Shown: piece by piece, positions 17,082 to 25,023 of the stretch | Position numbering within the stretch: the first letter of the stretch is position 1 | Layout of the letters: the number at the start of each line of letters is the position of its first letter | From: Candidatus Obscuribacterales bacterium | Lineage (GTDB): Bacteria; Cyanobacteriota; Vampirovibrionia; Obscuribacterales; Obscuribacteraceae | Direction of reading: 5' to 3' | Length of the DNA: 39,241 nucleotides | NCBI GenBank assembly: GCA_020050685.1 | Contig: JAGVKG010000019.1 | Span: forward strand, 1 to 39,241 | Notes under the pieces: model-generated | The model's database searches: none | What the model was told of the DNA's origin: nothing | What the model saw: the letters and a program-made list of their open reading frames with translations, nothing else | Position numbers and translations under genes: made by a program

Positions 17082-19062
17082 TAATCATAGTCGAATTGCA
17101 TTTGCCACCACTTTTCTCTTGGTGGCTGGTTTGTTGATCTGGTCGCCAAATGTCCTTTCTCAATCGACAAAAAATACCACGCAAAGTGCTGGACAGAAGA
17201 AGCCGGTTTTAAAAGCAATTGATGTATCGAAAGCGAAATTGGACCTGCCACCGGCACCACCACCCAATCCCCTGAGCAAAATATCTGGTGCGCCGATTGC
17301 TCCACCGAAACAACCATTTTCCGATTCGCAAGGGCAACAAGTGCAAGCGCCTCAAGCTCAGCATGCTGCACCACAAGGACAAGCTTGGGGGCAAGCACCG
17401 CAAATGCCACCACAACAATATCAAGGGCAATATCCGCAACAAGGTTGGGGACAGGCGCAACCGGCATATGCGCCGCAAGCGCAATACGGGCAGCCTCAAT
17501 ATAACCAACAACAATATGGGCAACAAGGTTGGGGGCAAATGCCACCACAATCGCCATACCCGCAGCAGTATCAACAGCAAACTCCGCAGCAAACATGGGG
17601 ACAAGGGCAATCTGGTTTTGGGCAGCAACCACAATATGCCCAGCCTCAATATAACCAACAACAATTCGGACAACAAGGTTGGGGACAAGCGCCTGCACAA
17701 ATGCCACCACAAGCGCAATATCCGCAACAGTATCAACAGCAATATACACAGCCTCAATACAACCAGCAGTATGCACAGCAAGGGTGGGGACAAGGGCAAT
17801 CTGGTTTTGGGCAACAACCACAATATGCGCAACCGCAATATGGTCAACAACAATTTCGTCAAGGCTGGGGCCAACAAGCGCCCCCACAATCACAATATCC
17901 ACAGCAATATCAAGGGCAAGGTTGGGGACAATCTGGTTATGCGCAGCAAGGGCAACCTCAATATCAGCAGTCGCAGCCTCCTCAATTGGCCAATCAGGCT
18001 CCTTTAGTTACGCCTACGCCAACAGGATTTGGTCAGGCAAATAGTCCGGAAGAACAAAAGATTATGCGTTTGGAATATTTGGCTTTTGGTTCTACATATC
18101 CGGAGCATGAATTGTCCGATCGCATTGATCATTTGGAAAAGGAAATTATTGGAAAGCTGAGTCAAGCTGCCACAAGCGAACGTTTGGCAATGCTTGAATC
18201 GGCAATTGAAGGCAAAGGTGCTTTTGGAGCAGATCAAACCAAAGCTGTCGCCACAAGTGGTGGCAAGGCTTCTGAATCGAAAGTTAATCCTGAAAGTCGT
18301 TCGGAAGTTGAAGCTGAAAATAAATACAAATCTACAACTGGCTCTGCGTCTGATTTTGAAATGGTAGTGAAAGCAATTCCGGTAAATGCAAAAGCCGGCG
18401 ATTATTTTGATGCCATAACAAAATTTCCAGGCGAAACGGTTGCCCGCTGGGAGACGTTCCCTATTTTTATTCACTTGCCAGATCAATCTCCGGAATCCTG
18501 GCAACAAAGTCTCAAATCCTCAATGCAAAAATGGGGACAATACATTCCCTTGCGTGCAGTTGCCCAAGGTGAACCTGCCGATATTGAAGTTACATGGGTA
18601 AATCATTTGCCGCCGCGCATATTGGGAATGACACGATTGCAAGTAACCCATGGCAAATTGCAAGTAACAATTTCTCTGCTCAGACCAACTTATTATTTGC
18701 CGGAAGTACCGGAGCGCACTTTGCAAGGAGCATTTTTGCATGAGTTCGGACACGGACTCGGTATTTTCGGACATAGCAAAGTCAAAGGTGACATTATGTT
18801 TGCCACCGAAGTGCCAATGAAAAAGGAAGCTGCACCGCCAAAGAAATTGAAAGTGCCTGGACGTTTACCAATTGGTGGTCTGCCAGTTGGCGGATTATCA
18901 CTCAATAGATTACCGGCAATCTCCATGCCTTCATTGACGACACAAGAGACGATTAAATACGGCAACATCACGCCACGCGATATAAACACGCTGCGGAAGA
19001 TCTACGAAACTCCGACTTACCCGCGCGGCTTCGAAACCCCACAACCACTTGAGTGGCCGTAA
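17074..19062 (+). CDS. Secreted metzincin-like protease with Gln/Tyr/Gly/Trp-rich region
   Basis: A 662-residue exported protein. Residues 1-30 are a signal peptide. Residues about 85-305 are a low-complexity Pro/Gln/Tyr/Gly region with eight [AGT]-Trp-Gly-Gln units and repeated QYNQQQ blocks, prion-like in composition. A charged linker leads to a matrixin-like domain (about 455-640): PIFIHLP, the HEFGHGLGIFGHS zinc motif starting at His556, and the Met-turn GDIMFA near 574. The third His is one residue further than in the classic HExxHxxGxxH. The start is set at ATG 17074: it gives a clean signal peptide and overlaps the stop of the upstream protease gene, while an in-frame ATG at 17005 would add a non-signal leader. 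It is probably a surface or matrix-tethered protease. Confidence 0.82.
   Translation: MHNNHSRIAFATTFLLVAGLLIWSPNVLSQSTKNTTQSAGQKKPVLKAIDVSKAKLDLPPAPPPNPLSKISGAPIAPPKQPFSDSQGQQVQAPQAQHAAPQGQAWGQAPQMPPQQYQGQYPQQGWGQAQPAYAPQAQYGQPQYNQQQYGQQGWGQMPPQSPYPQQYQQQTPQQTWGQGQSGFGQQPQYAQPQYNQQQFGQQGWGQAPAQMPPQAQYPQQYQQQYTQPQYNQQYAQQGWGQGQSGFGQQPQYAQPQYGQQQFRQGWGQQAPPQSQYPQQYQGQGWGQSGYAQQGQPQYQQSQPPQLANQAPLVTPTPTGFGQANSPEEQKIMRLEYLAFGSTYPEHELSDRIDHLEKEIIGKLSQAATSERLAMLESAIEGKGAFGADQTKAVATSGGKASESKVNPESRSEVEAENKYKSTTGSASDFEMVVKAIPVNAKAGDYFDAITKFPGETVARWETFPIFIHLPDQSPESWQQSLKSSMQKWGQYIPLRAVAQGEPADIEVTWVNHLPPRILGMTRLQVTHGKLQVTISLLRPTYYLPEVPERTLQGAFLHEFGHGLGIFGHSKVKGDIMFATEVPMKKEAAPPKKLKVPGRLPIGGLPVGGLSLNRLPAISMPSLTTQETIKYGNITPRDINTLRKIYETPTYPRGFETPQPLEWP
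17596..17828 (+). repeat. Direct DNA repeat in the Gln-rich coding region
   Basis: A 44-nt block at 17596-17639 recurs at 17785-17828 with a single A/G difference, offset 189 nt (63 codons, in frame). It encodes the WGQGQSGFGQQPQYA unit, so the low-complexity region expands in frame by duplication. Confidence 0.8.
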
Positions 19063-19095
19063 GTAGCCGGGTTCACCGAATATTTAGTTCTAGGA

Positions 19096-20571
19096 CTAGA
19101 GACGTCCGCCGGAAGTGAATGGGAATTCAAATGAGGCGTTGCCGACCATTACTTGCAAAACTGAATCATCGATTGTAAATGGTTCAAAGTAAATCTTGCC
19201 TGCTTTTGATTCTCCTGGTGCCAAGGTCGTTGGTTGCATGGCTGTTTGACGCATGTCGTTTGCGCGTGCGGCACCGACTGCTTCGATAGCGTCAGCTTGG
19301 CGGTACAAGCGCTCGCGGGCAACAATGTCGGGAATGCTTGTGTTAACGACACCGTAACTTGTGTAAGTTTCGTACGGCAATAAACCATAAGGTGATGGTG
19401 CCCAATTTAGTGTACCAACTTCTGAGTAGCTACTGATGATATTCATCCTTTGCATATTGCCCATGAAGCGTTTCCAATTGGCTTGCGAAATCGCTTTGTC
19501 TTCAATTTTTTGCGCAATTGCTTCTGGTGTCAGTCGAAATAAGTCTTTGTATTTTGGTTTCATGGCGAAAAGGTGAATTGGTCCCAAACCAATGGTGATT
19601 GGTCTGTCTGTTTGGTTTGTCATAATTACGGTGCAACTAATTCTTGGACCTTCATTTTGTACTGACGAGGCAATTTGTAAGCCGCCGATGTTCATGTATT
19701 TAACTGTGTAAACATCATCAAATGTTTGTTTGCATCGCGGTGATCCTTTATCCCACTGAAAAGTTACACCACCAGTAATTGGTTTATTCGGATCATAGTT
19801 AACGGCTAGTTCTTTCAGAGCCATGGACCGAGCAAGCAAACCGGCTGCTTGATCGGGCTTGCCCAATTTTTGATAGAGAACAGCTTCATCTCTGAGCAAA
19901 TCGGCCACAACTAAATCGTCTCTATCCGGACTTGCCACCATTGTCGTCATTGCTTGTTTGTACAATGGCTCTGCATCATCATAAAATCCTTGCTTATCTA
20001 AAAGCCGTGCTTTTGTATAAATACTTTTTGCTGTATCGGCGTGATTTGGTCCAAGAAGTTTTTGTCGCAGGTCGAGCGATTGCTTGCATATTGCTTCTGC
20101 TTTTTTCCACTTCTGCTCATCTGTATAAATGCGAGCCAAACCATCGGCGGCTTGTGCGCTTTCTGCAGAGTCTTTGCCAAAAAATTGTGAGCCTTGCGTC
20201 AAAACTTTGTTGTAGAGCCATTCGGCATCATCGTACTTGAGTTTCTTGATGTAGACTTCCGCCATCGCTAATCGCGCTTGATACAAACGTTTGTCTTCAC
20301 GCCCATTTTTCTTTGATTCTTCAATTGCGGCTTGCAGTTTTTTTTCTGCTAGATCAAAATTGCGATCTTGTAGCGCCTTCAAACCAGCTTTGTAATTGCG
20401 CCCCCAAGGACTATCTTCAATTGTTATGCCACCTTTCAGCGGATCTTCGCCCGTAACATTATCAGTCGTCTTTTTGTCATCATTTTTCGGCGCATCCTCA
20501 GCAAATGCCGGACCTGCATGAATGGCTAGACATAATGCCAGTGCAGCCAATTGAAGTTTTGAGAGACTCAT
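19096..20571 (-). CDS. Secreted tetratricopeptide-repeat protein
   Basis: A 491-residue exported protein. Residues 1-25 form a signal peptide (ALALCLAIHAGPAFA). Residues about 60-260 are a run of kinesin-light-chain-type TPRs (for example RLYQARLAMAEVYIKKLKYD, SAQAADGLARIYTDEQKW, DTAKSIYTKARLLDKQG). A C-terminal beta-rich domain of unknown function (about 275-490) contains ISCTVIMTNQTDRPITIGLG. The start is ATG 20571, with GAGGAG 8 nt upstream; an upstream in-frame TTG at 20598 would spoil the signal peptide. TPRs mediate protein-protein contacts, so a periplasmic or surface scaffold role is inferred. It converges with the metzincin gene, 33 nt away. Confidence 0.85.
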   Translation of the reverse strand: MSLSKLQLAALALCLAIHAGPAFAEDAPKNDDKKTTDNVTGEDPLKGGITIEDSPWGRNYKAGLKALQDRNFDLAEKKLQAAIEESKKNGREDKRLYQARLAMAEVYIKKLKYDDAEWLYNKVLTQGSQFFGKDSAESAQAADGLARIYTDEQKWKKAEAICKQSLDLRQKLLGPNHADTAKSIYTKARLLDKQGFYDDAEPLYKQAMTTMVASPDRDDLVVADLLRDEAVLYQKLGKPDQAAGLLARSMALKELAVNYDPNKPITGGVTFQWDKGSPRCKQTFDDVYTVKYMNIGGLQIASSVQNEGPRISCTVIMTNQTDRPITIGLGPIHLFAMKPKYKDLFRLTPEAIAQKIEDKAISQANWKRFMGNMQRMNIISSYSEVGTLNWAPSPYGLLPYETYTSYGVVNTSIPDIVARERLYRQADAIEAVGAARANDMRQTAMQPTTLAPGESKAGKIYFEPFTIDDSVLQVMVGNASFEFPFTSGGRL

Positions 20572-20684
20572 TAGACAACTCCTCAAGAACGAACCCAATA
20601 GTTGATTCTTACCACGACGTCATTTCTATAACCGATGGATTGAGAGATGTTGAGATTGTCAGTCTGGTATTTTTTCAGTCGAAA

Positions 20685-21377
20685 CTAAAACGAAGGTGGG
20701 GCAAGATAGAAAGGATTATTTGCAAATGTTGACCATTCGTTCAATCTGCTCTTGTCCATGTCACCGAGTGGGTTATTTACATGGTCCCATACCCATTTTT
20801 TTAGCACTGCTGGATCTTGACTGTGAGGCGGAGGATCATTCATCTTCAATGCTAGCGCTAGTATCTTTGCCGGATTTGAGCCTATCTTATCTACGATGTC
20901 TATTTCTTGACACATTCTCACTGGATCCTTGGCCCATCGGAGAAAGTCTTTATCGCTCATGTCTGCCAATTCTGGTGACAAGTTGGTAGCGAGAAAATCT
21001 TCGCAGGCTTTCTTGTTGTTGATATCCAGACCGTTTGCGGCAGGTGGTTTGAGAGGCTGTCCGAATCTTTGGGCAACTACAGCTACTGCGGCCGGATTCT
21101 TACTCAAATCCTCGACAATTTGATGTTCAAGCAATACTTTTGCAAGGTTAGGGTCAACCGCCCCATAATCACCTTTCTGAAGATGATCTAGAAGCTCACT
21201 CGATGTTCCCTTGAACACATCAATCGAGCCTGGGCGCTGATATCCGTTGAGCATCTGACCCAACATGCCCATAGGATTACTAAGCAATCCATCTGCAATT
21301 AACTTACTACCAAGATCGTTGCCTTCCTGATCAAACTTACCTTGTACCGTAGGCTTTAGGTGCTTATCCCATCCCAT
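20685..21377 (-). CDS. Hypothetical protein, 230 aa, helical
   Basis: Function not recognised. No signal peptide or membrane segment. The sequence is mostly helical and polar (LSNPMGMLGQMLNGY, HQIVEDLSKNPAAVAVVAQR), with repeated Asn-Pro and Asp-Pro turns, so it may be a bundle of short helical hairpins. ATG start, with GGAAGG about 8 nt upstream. It lies between rsmI and the TPR gene on the same strand but over 100 nt from each, so it is probably its own transcription unit. Confidence 0.65.
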   Translation of the reverse strand: MGWDKHLKPTVQGKFDQEGNDLGSKLIADGLLSNPMGMLGQMLNGYQRPGSIDVFKGTSSELLDHLQKGDYGAVDPNLAKVLLEHQIVEDLSKNPAAVAVVAQRFGQPLKPPAANGLDINNKKACEDFLATNLSPELADMSDKDFLRWAKDPVRMCQEIDIVDKIGSNPAKILALALKMNDPPPHSQDPAVLKKWVWDHVNNPLGDMDKSRLNEWSTFANNPFYLAPPSF

Positions 21378-21438
21378 AGTGCCTTCCCCGAAACAAAACC
21401 ATTTCCCGCCAATACCTAGTTAGATTTCTACCCTGAAA

Positions 21439-21466
21439 GTGAGTTTTCTAACGAAAAGAAACTCAC
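21439..21466 (-). terminator. Inverted repeat downstream of rsmI, possible terminator
   Basis: GTGAGTTT (21439-21446) and AAACTCAC (21459-21466) form a perfect 8-bp stem around a 12-nt loop, 28 nt past the rsmI stop. On the minus strand only TTT follows, so termination would be weak. Confidence 0.45.
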
Positions 21467-21493
21467 ATTAGACAAGATACTCAATCCGTATGA

Positions 21494-22351
21494 TTACTGC
21501 TGGTTTTGTAGAGCAATACCGAGCTTGTAAATTTCTTTTTGATTCCAGTTGAATTCGCGGGCAAGGGCGACGGAGGCCTCTTTTAGGTGGTCGCCGTTTT
21601 TTAGGCGTTGGGATAGTTCGGCGATAACGGTTGATTCGTCGGCTTTTTCTACAGCTTTGGGTGGGGCACCGTTTATGACTAAGACAAATTCGCCTTTGAG
21701 TGAAGATGTTTTGGCTTTGTCTAATATGTCAGACAAGTCGCCGCGAATGAATTCTTCGAATTTCTTCGTGATCTCGCGAGCAAGGCAAGCTTTGCGATCG
21801 CCGAATACGGAGAGAATTGCTTCGATGGTCTTGCTGAGATCATGTGGTGCAATGTAGAAGACCAAAGTTCTTTCTTCGTCTTTTAGATCCTCTAGACGTT
21901 TAGTACGATCTTTTGCACGGTCCGGCAAAAAGCCTTCGAAGACAAAACGATCGCAAGGTAACCCCGAGCCGACAAGTGCTAAGAGAAAGGCACTCGGTCC
22001 GGGGATTGGTATCACTTGCATGCCGCATTCAATTGCCTGCGTCACGATCTGATGTCCAGGATCTGATACCAGTGGTGTGCCGGCATCTGATACCAGCGCA
22101 ACTGCGGCACCACTTGCAGCCATCTCTTGCAGGAGCGCCAGGCGAGAAGCTTCGTTGAACTCGTGGCAGCTCACTTGCCTTTTCTTGATACCAAAATGGT
22201 TGAGTAACTTAATAGTGACACGCGTATCCTCCGCAAGTACTACCTCCGACTCCTCAAGAGCCTCTTTTGCCCTAGGTGTCAGGTCGCCAAGGTTGCCGAT
22301 TGGTGTCGCGATTATGAACAGTCTTGCTGACAACCTACTCTTCCTTGCCAA
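21494..22351 (-). CDS. rsmI: 16S rRNA (cytidine-1402-2'-O)-methyltransferase
   Basis: RsmI methylates the 2'-O of C1402 in the decoding centre of 16S rRNA. The 285-residue protein is of normal length for the tetrapyrrole-methylase-fold family. Landmarks: FIIATPIGNLGDLTPRA at the N-terminus, VVLAEDTRVTIKLLNHFGI, SDAGTPLVSDPGHQIV (SAM site), IPIPGPSAFLLAL, GLPCDRFVFEGFLP and ACLAREITKKFEEF. Start is TTG at 22351; no in-frame ATG lies upstream and the ribosome binding site is poor. It diverges from the DNA methyltransferase gene at 22642. The C-terminal helical tail (about 235-285) fits the family. Confidence 0.95.
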   Translation of the reverse strand: MARKSRLSARLFIIATPIGNLGDLTPRAKEALEESEVVLAEDTRVTIKLLNHFGIKKRQVSCHEFNEASRLALLQEMAASGAAVALVSDAGTPLVSDPGHQIVTQAIECGMQVIPIPGPSAFLLALVGSGLPCDRFVFEGFLPDRAKDRTKRLEDLKDEERTLVFYIAPHDLSKTIEAILSVFGDRKACLAREITKKFEEFIRGDLSDILDKAKTSSLKGEFVLVINGAPPKAVEKADESTVIAELSQRLKNGDHLKEASVALAREFNWNQKEIYKLGIALQNQQ

Positions 22352-22641
22352 GAAATAAGCGACGCTGTAAAGCCTGTCTGGTTCTGATATTTGAGAAGGC
22401 GTTTAATCTAGTCATCGCTCTGGGTACTACTTTACTACGGTGAGTTTTCTACAGGTTTTGCACAGTTGTAGAGAATTTAATTCGAGAGTTTAGCAGGTGG
22501 GTATTGCATTTAATAGGGAAGTCCTACAACCTCCCCAAAATGGGTGATTTGACAACCGGGCGTCCTCTTAATTGATTAAAAGTCGCATTGCAGGCTGATT
22601 TTAACAAATCCAATTTAAAGACGATCCCCGAAAGCAGGCAC

Positions 22642-25023
22642 ATGTCGCACTTTTCCGAAAGACAACGAATTATCAAAAGCTTGCAAAGCTTTCGCTTTGT
22701 TACTGCTTCTGCAATACTGCGTAACATAGATCATATAGATCACCTATCTGCGAATATGCACCATGCGGATCATATTGGCGAATTATGTGATCAATATGCA
22801 CTCAAGGTATTGATCGAATGGTTGGCCATCAAACATGACTTTCCTGTATATGCGGAACTTATTGATCATGATGATCCCAAAGTGGAATTATCGAGCGCGC
22901 AGGCACCAGGGATCAGCCAGACATGGATTCAATTAACGAATGCATATCCGATTGGATCAGAGCTTGAGCAAATCGCTAGTGACAATCAGCGAAACAGCAT
23001 ACGCAAAGAGGCATTCGAGTGCTTAGAATCCGGCAGTTTTGGTGCACTGCCGGTCAGTCTGGAATTGCTCGGCACTCTTTATGAAGTCTTTAGCAGCGCA
23101 CCTTTAAATATAAGCTTGGCAGGCGAGATCTATATACAAAAGAGTTCCAAGAGGAAGCTTTTGGGCCAGTTCTATACACCACCATGGGTGGTTCACTATT
23201 GCTATGACATAGCGTTCAAAAAAGACTTAAACAAATTCATTAGCGCGAATAAATCCGGCTCGAAAGACTCACTAGGTGGCAAAAGCACTTTTTGTGAACC
23301 GCTTAAGATTTTGGATCCGGCATGCGGTGGTGGCAATTTTTTAATTGGTGCTGCAAGTTGGTTTGCCAAAAATTTGAATCATGCTGATCTATATACATTG
23401 ATCAAAGACTCGTTGTTCGGAATTGAAATTGATGGAGCCGCGGCCGTTCTTTGTCGAATTGCTTTGGTGCTATCCGCCGCAAAATATATAAAGCAAGTAG
23501 CTCGTGTTGACGGCGATCAAGTTGCAAGTAAGTTGGTTTTTGAACTTGTGCAAAGTTTGAATCGACACATTGTGGTTGGCGATAGTCTGATAACCGGATT
23601 CGTTATTAATTCATTAGATTCACTTGGAGATTGTGATCAGCGCGACGAGAATCATTCGTGGTTGTTATCCGGCGAGTCGTTTGATCTCGTTGTTACCAAT
23701 CCTCCTTATATAAGTTATGGATCGCGAAATCAGATTCGCCTAAATGACGATTGGCAAAAATGTTTGAAGGCGGTGTTTCCAAATTCCGCTGAATACAAAA
23801 TTCGACTGCACTCAATATTTCAAGAAATTGCCGTGCGCTATGTGAAACCGGACGGCAACGTTGTCTTGTTTTTGCCGGATGCATTTTTGACTGGAAGATA
23901 CTATGAAAAATTGCGCCAGTTGCTATTGCGCGAATGTCGAATTGAAAGTTTGACAGAGTTGCCGGAAGCAACAATGGCAGAAGCTGTAGTTGGACGATGG
24001 TGCGTGGCAAACTATCGAAAAAAAGAAAATAAGAACGGCAATAGATCTTCTGCGCAAAATGAGGATTTAGATTATTCAGTTGATGTTCTTTCTCTCAATC
24101 CGGCGAGAAAGTATCAGTTGCCGATTAATCATTTGGTATCAAAAGACAGAAGTCGATTCCGTTTAACTTTCAATGAAATTGATCATGGAATTTGGCAGAC
24201 GGTAGACGAGCTTGAACCACTCGGTTCTGTGCTTTGTGGTCACACAGGTATTCGAGCAAAAATTGGACAACTTGGAATAATTGCCGATCGCAAGCGTGGT
24301 ATCAATTGGAAAAAAGGAATAACGTCTGGAGGTCAGGTTAGTCGCCACCAAGTTGATTGGAAAGGTGATTGGCTAAATATTGATAGTCAGCTCTTGTTTG
24401 CAGGCGGTCACGATCCGCACATAGTTGAGAAAGCCAAAATTTTGGTGCGCCAAACAGCAGATCGCGTGGTGGCAGCTTTGGATTTGGACTCTCTGTATCA
24501 CCTCAACAATGTTCATGCGTTTAACTTGCGGCAATCAGTAAAGTTACCGAGTAACCAGTCAACGTTTGCGAACAATAGTGAAAGCAAAAGCCTTCAACAG
24601 CATGGTAGCCTCCAAGACTATGCCGGTCTTCAATACTTTGAAGGTCTGATGAATTCCAGTTTTTGGTTGTATCTCTATCAGCTCAAAAGCCGTGAGTCCG
24701 AGCGAGCGCTGGCGCAAATTGACATTGAGATGCTCGAGTCCATGCCAATACCTAAGATGGACAAGGCTGAACAAGCTCAGGCAATTGTCAGTTTGGTGGC
24801 TCGATTACATGACAAAAACAAAATAAAGGATGACATGAGCTCATTTTTAATTGAAAGAGCAATAGATCGTCTCGTCTATGACCTGTACAATTTGAATAAT
24901 CAACAGGTGCTGCACATTGAAAGCAGCTGCCTGCCAAAATTAGCATATTCGGGTAAACTGCCTACTCGATCGGAAGCCTTGAAACTGGCAGAATCTTTTC
25001 TTCTTAGGAAAGTGAACGTATGA
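22642..25023 (+). CDS. N6-adenine DNA methyltransferase, Eco57I/TaqI-like
   Basis: A 793-residue protein that should methylate adenine at an unknown DNA site. Gamma-class order is clear: motif X KLLGQFYTPPWVV (GQFYTPP 175-181), motif I LDPACGGGNFL (225-233) and catalytic motif IV TNPPY (353-356). Residues about 500-790 resemble the target-recognition region of TaqI/Eco57I-type enzymes. The N-terminal 170 residues show no clear nuclease motif, so it may be a solitary methyltransferase; a degenerate type IIG fusion is an alternative. The start is set at ATG 22642 (AGG 7 nt upstream); an in-frame TTG at 22588 adds 18 unremarkable residues. TTGACA at 22549 may be part of its promoter, but the -10 is poor. 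Its TGA overlaps the ATG of the next gene (ATGA), implying translational coupling. Confidence 0.88.
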   Translation: MSHFSERQRIIKSLQSFRFVTASAILRNIDHIDHLSANMHHADHIGELCDQYALKVLIEWLAIKHDFPVYAELIDHDDPKVELSSAQAPGISQTWIQLTNAYPIGSELEQIASDNQRNSIRKEAFECLESGSFGALPVSLELLGTLYEVFSSAPLNISLAGEIYIQKSSKRKLLGQFYTPPWVVHYCYDIAFKKDLNKFISANKSGSKDSLGGKSTFCEPLKILDPACGGGNFLIGAASWFAKNLNHADLYTLIKDSLFGIEIDGAAAVLCRIALVLSAAKYIKQVARVDGDQVASKLVFELVQSLNRHIVVGDSLITGFVINSLDSLGDCDQRDENHSWLLSGESFDLVVTNPPYISYGSRNQIRLNDDWQKCLKAVFPNSAEYKIRLHSIFQEIAVRYVKPDGNVVLFLPDAFLTGRYYEKLRQLLLRECRIESLTELPEATMAEAVVGRWCVANYRKKENKNGNRSSAQNEDLDYSVDVLSLNPARKYQLPINHLVSKDRSRFRLTFNEIDHGIWQTVDELEPLGSVLCGHTGIRAKIGQLGIIADRKRGINWKKGITSGGQVSRHQVDWKGDWLNIDSQLLFAGGHDPHIVEKAKILVRQTADRVVAALDLDSLYHLNNVHAFNLRQSVKLPSNQSTFANNSESKSLQQHGSLQDYAGLQYFEGLMNSSFWLYLYQLKSRESERALAQIDIEMLESMPIPKMDKAEQAQAIVSLVARLHDKNKIKDDMSSFLIERAIDRLVYDLYNLNNQQVLHIESSCLPKLAYSGKLPTRSEALKLAESFLLRKVNV

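Noticed and set aside
16949-17902. Long minus-strand frame of 317 codons opposite the Gln-rich protease region
   Set aside because: It is an antisense shadow of the low-complexity codons: the product is a monotonous Val/Ala/Ile string with no start context or domain. The plus-strand genes have signal peptide, zinc motif and operon overlap.
17326-17990. Short repeated CAA/CAG-rich units that might be a CRISPR or intergenic repeat
   Set aside because: They are codons of a continuous reading frame with Gln/Tyr/Trp periodicity.
22588-22641. TTG start for the methyltransferase
   Set aside because: Adds 18 residues without a ribosome binding site; ATG 22642 has one.
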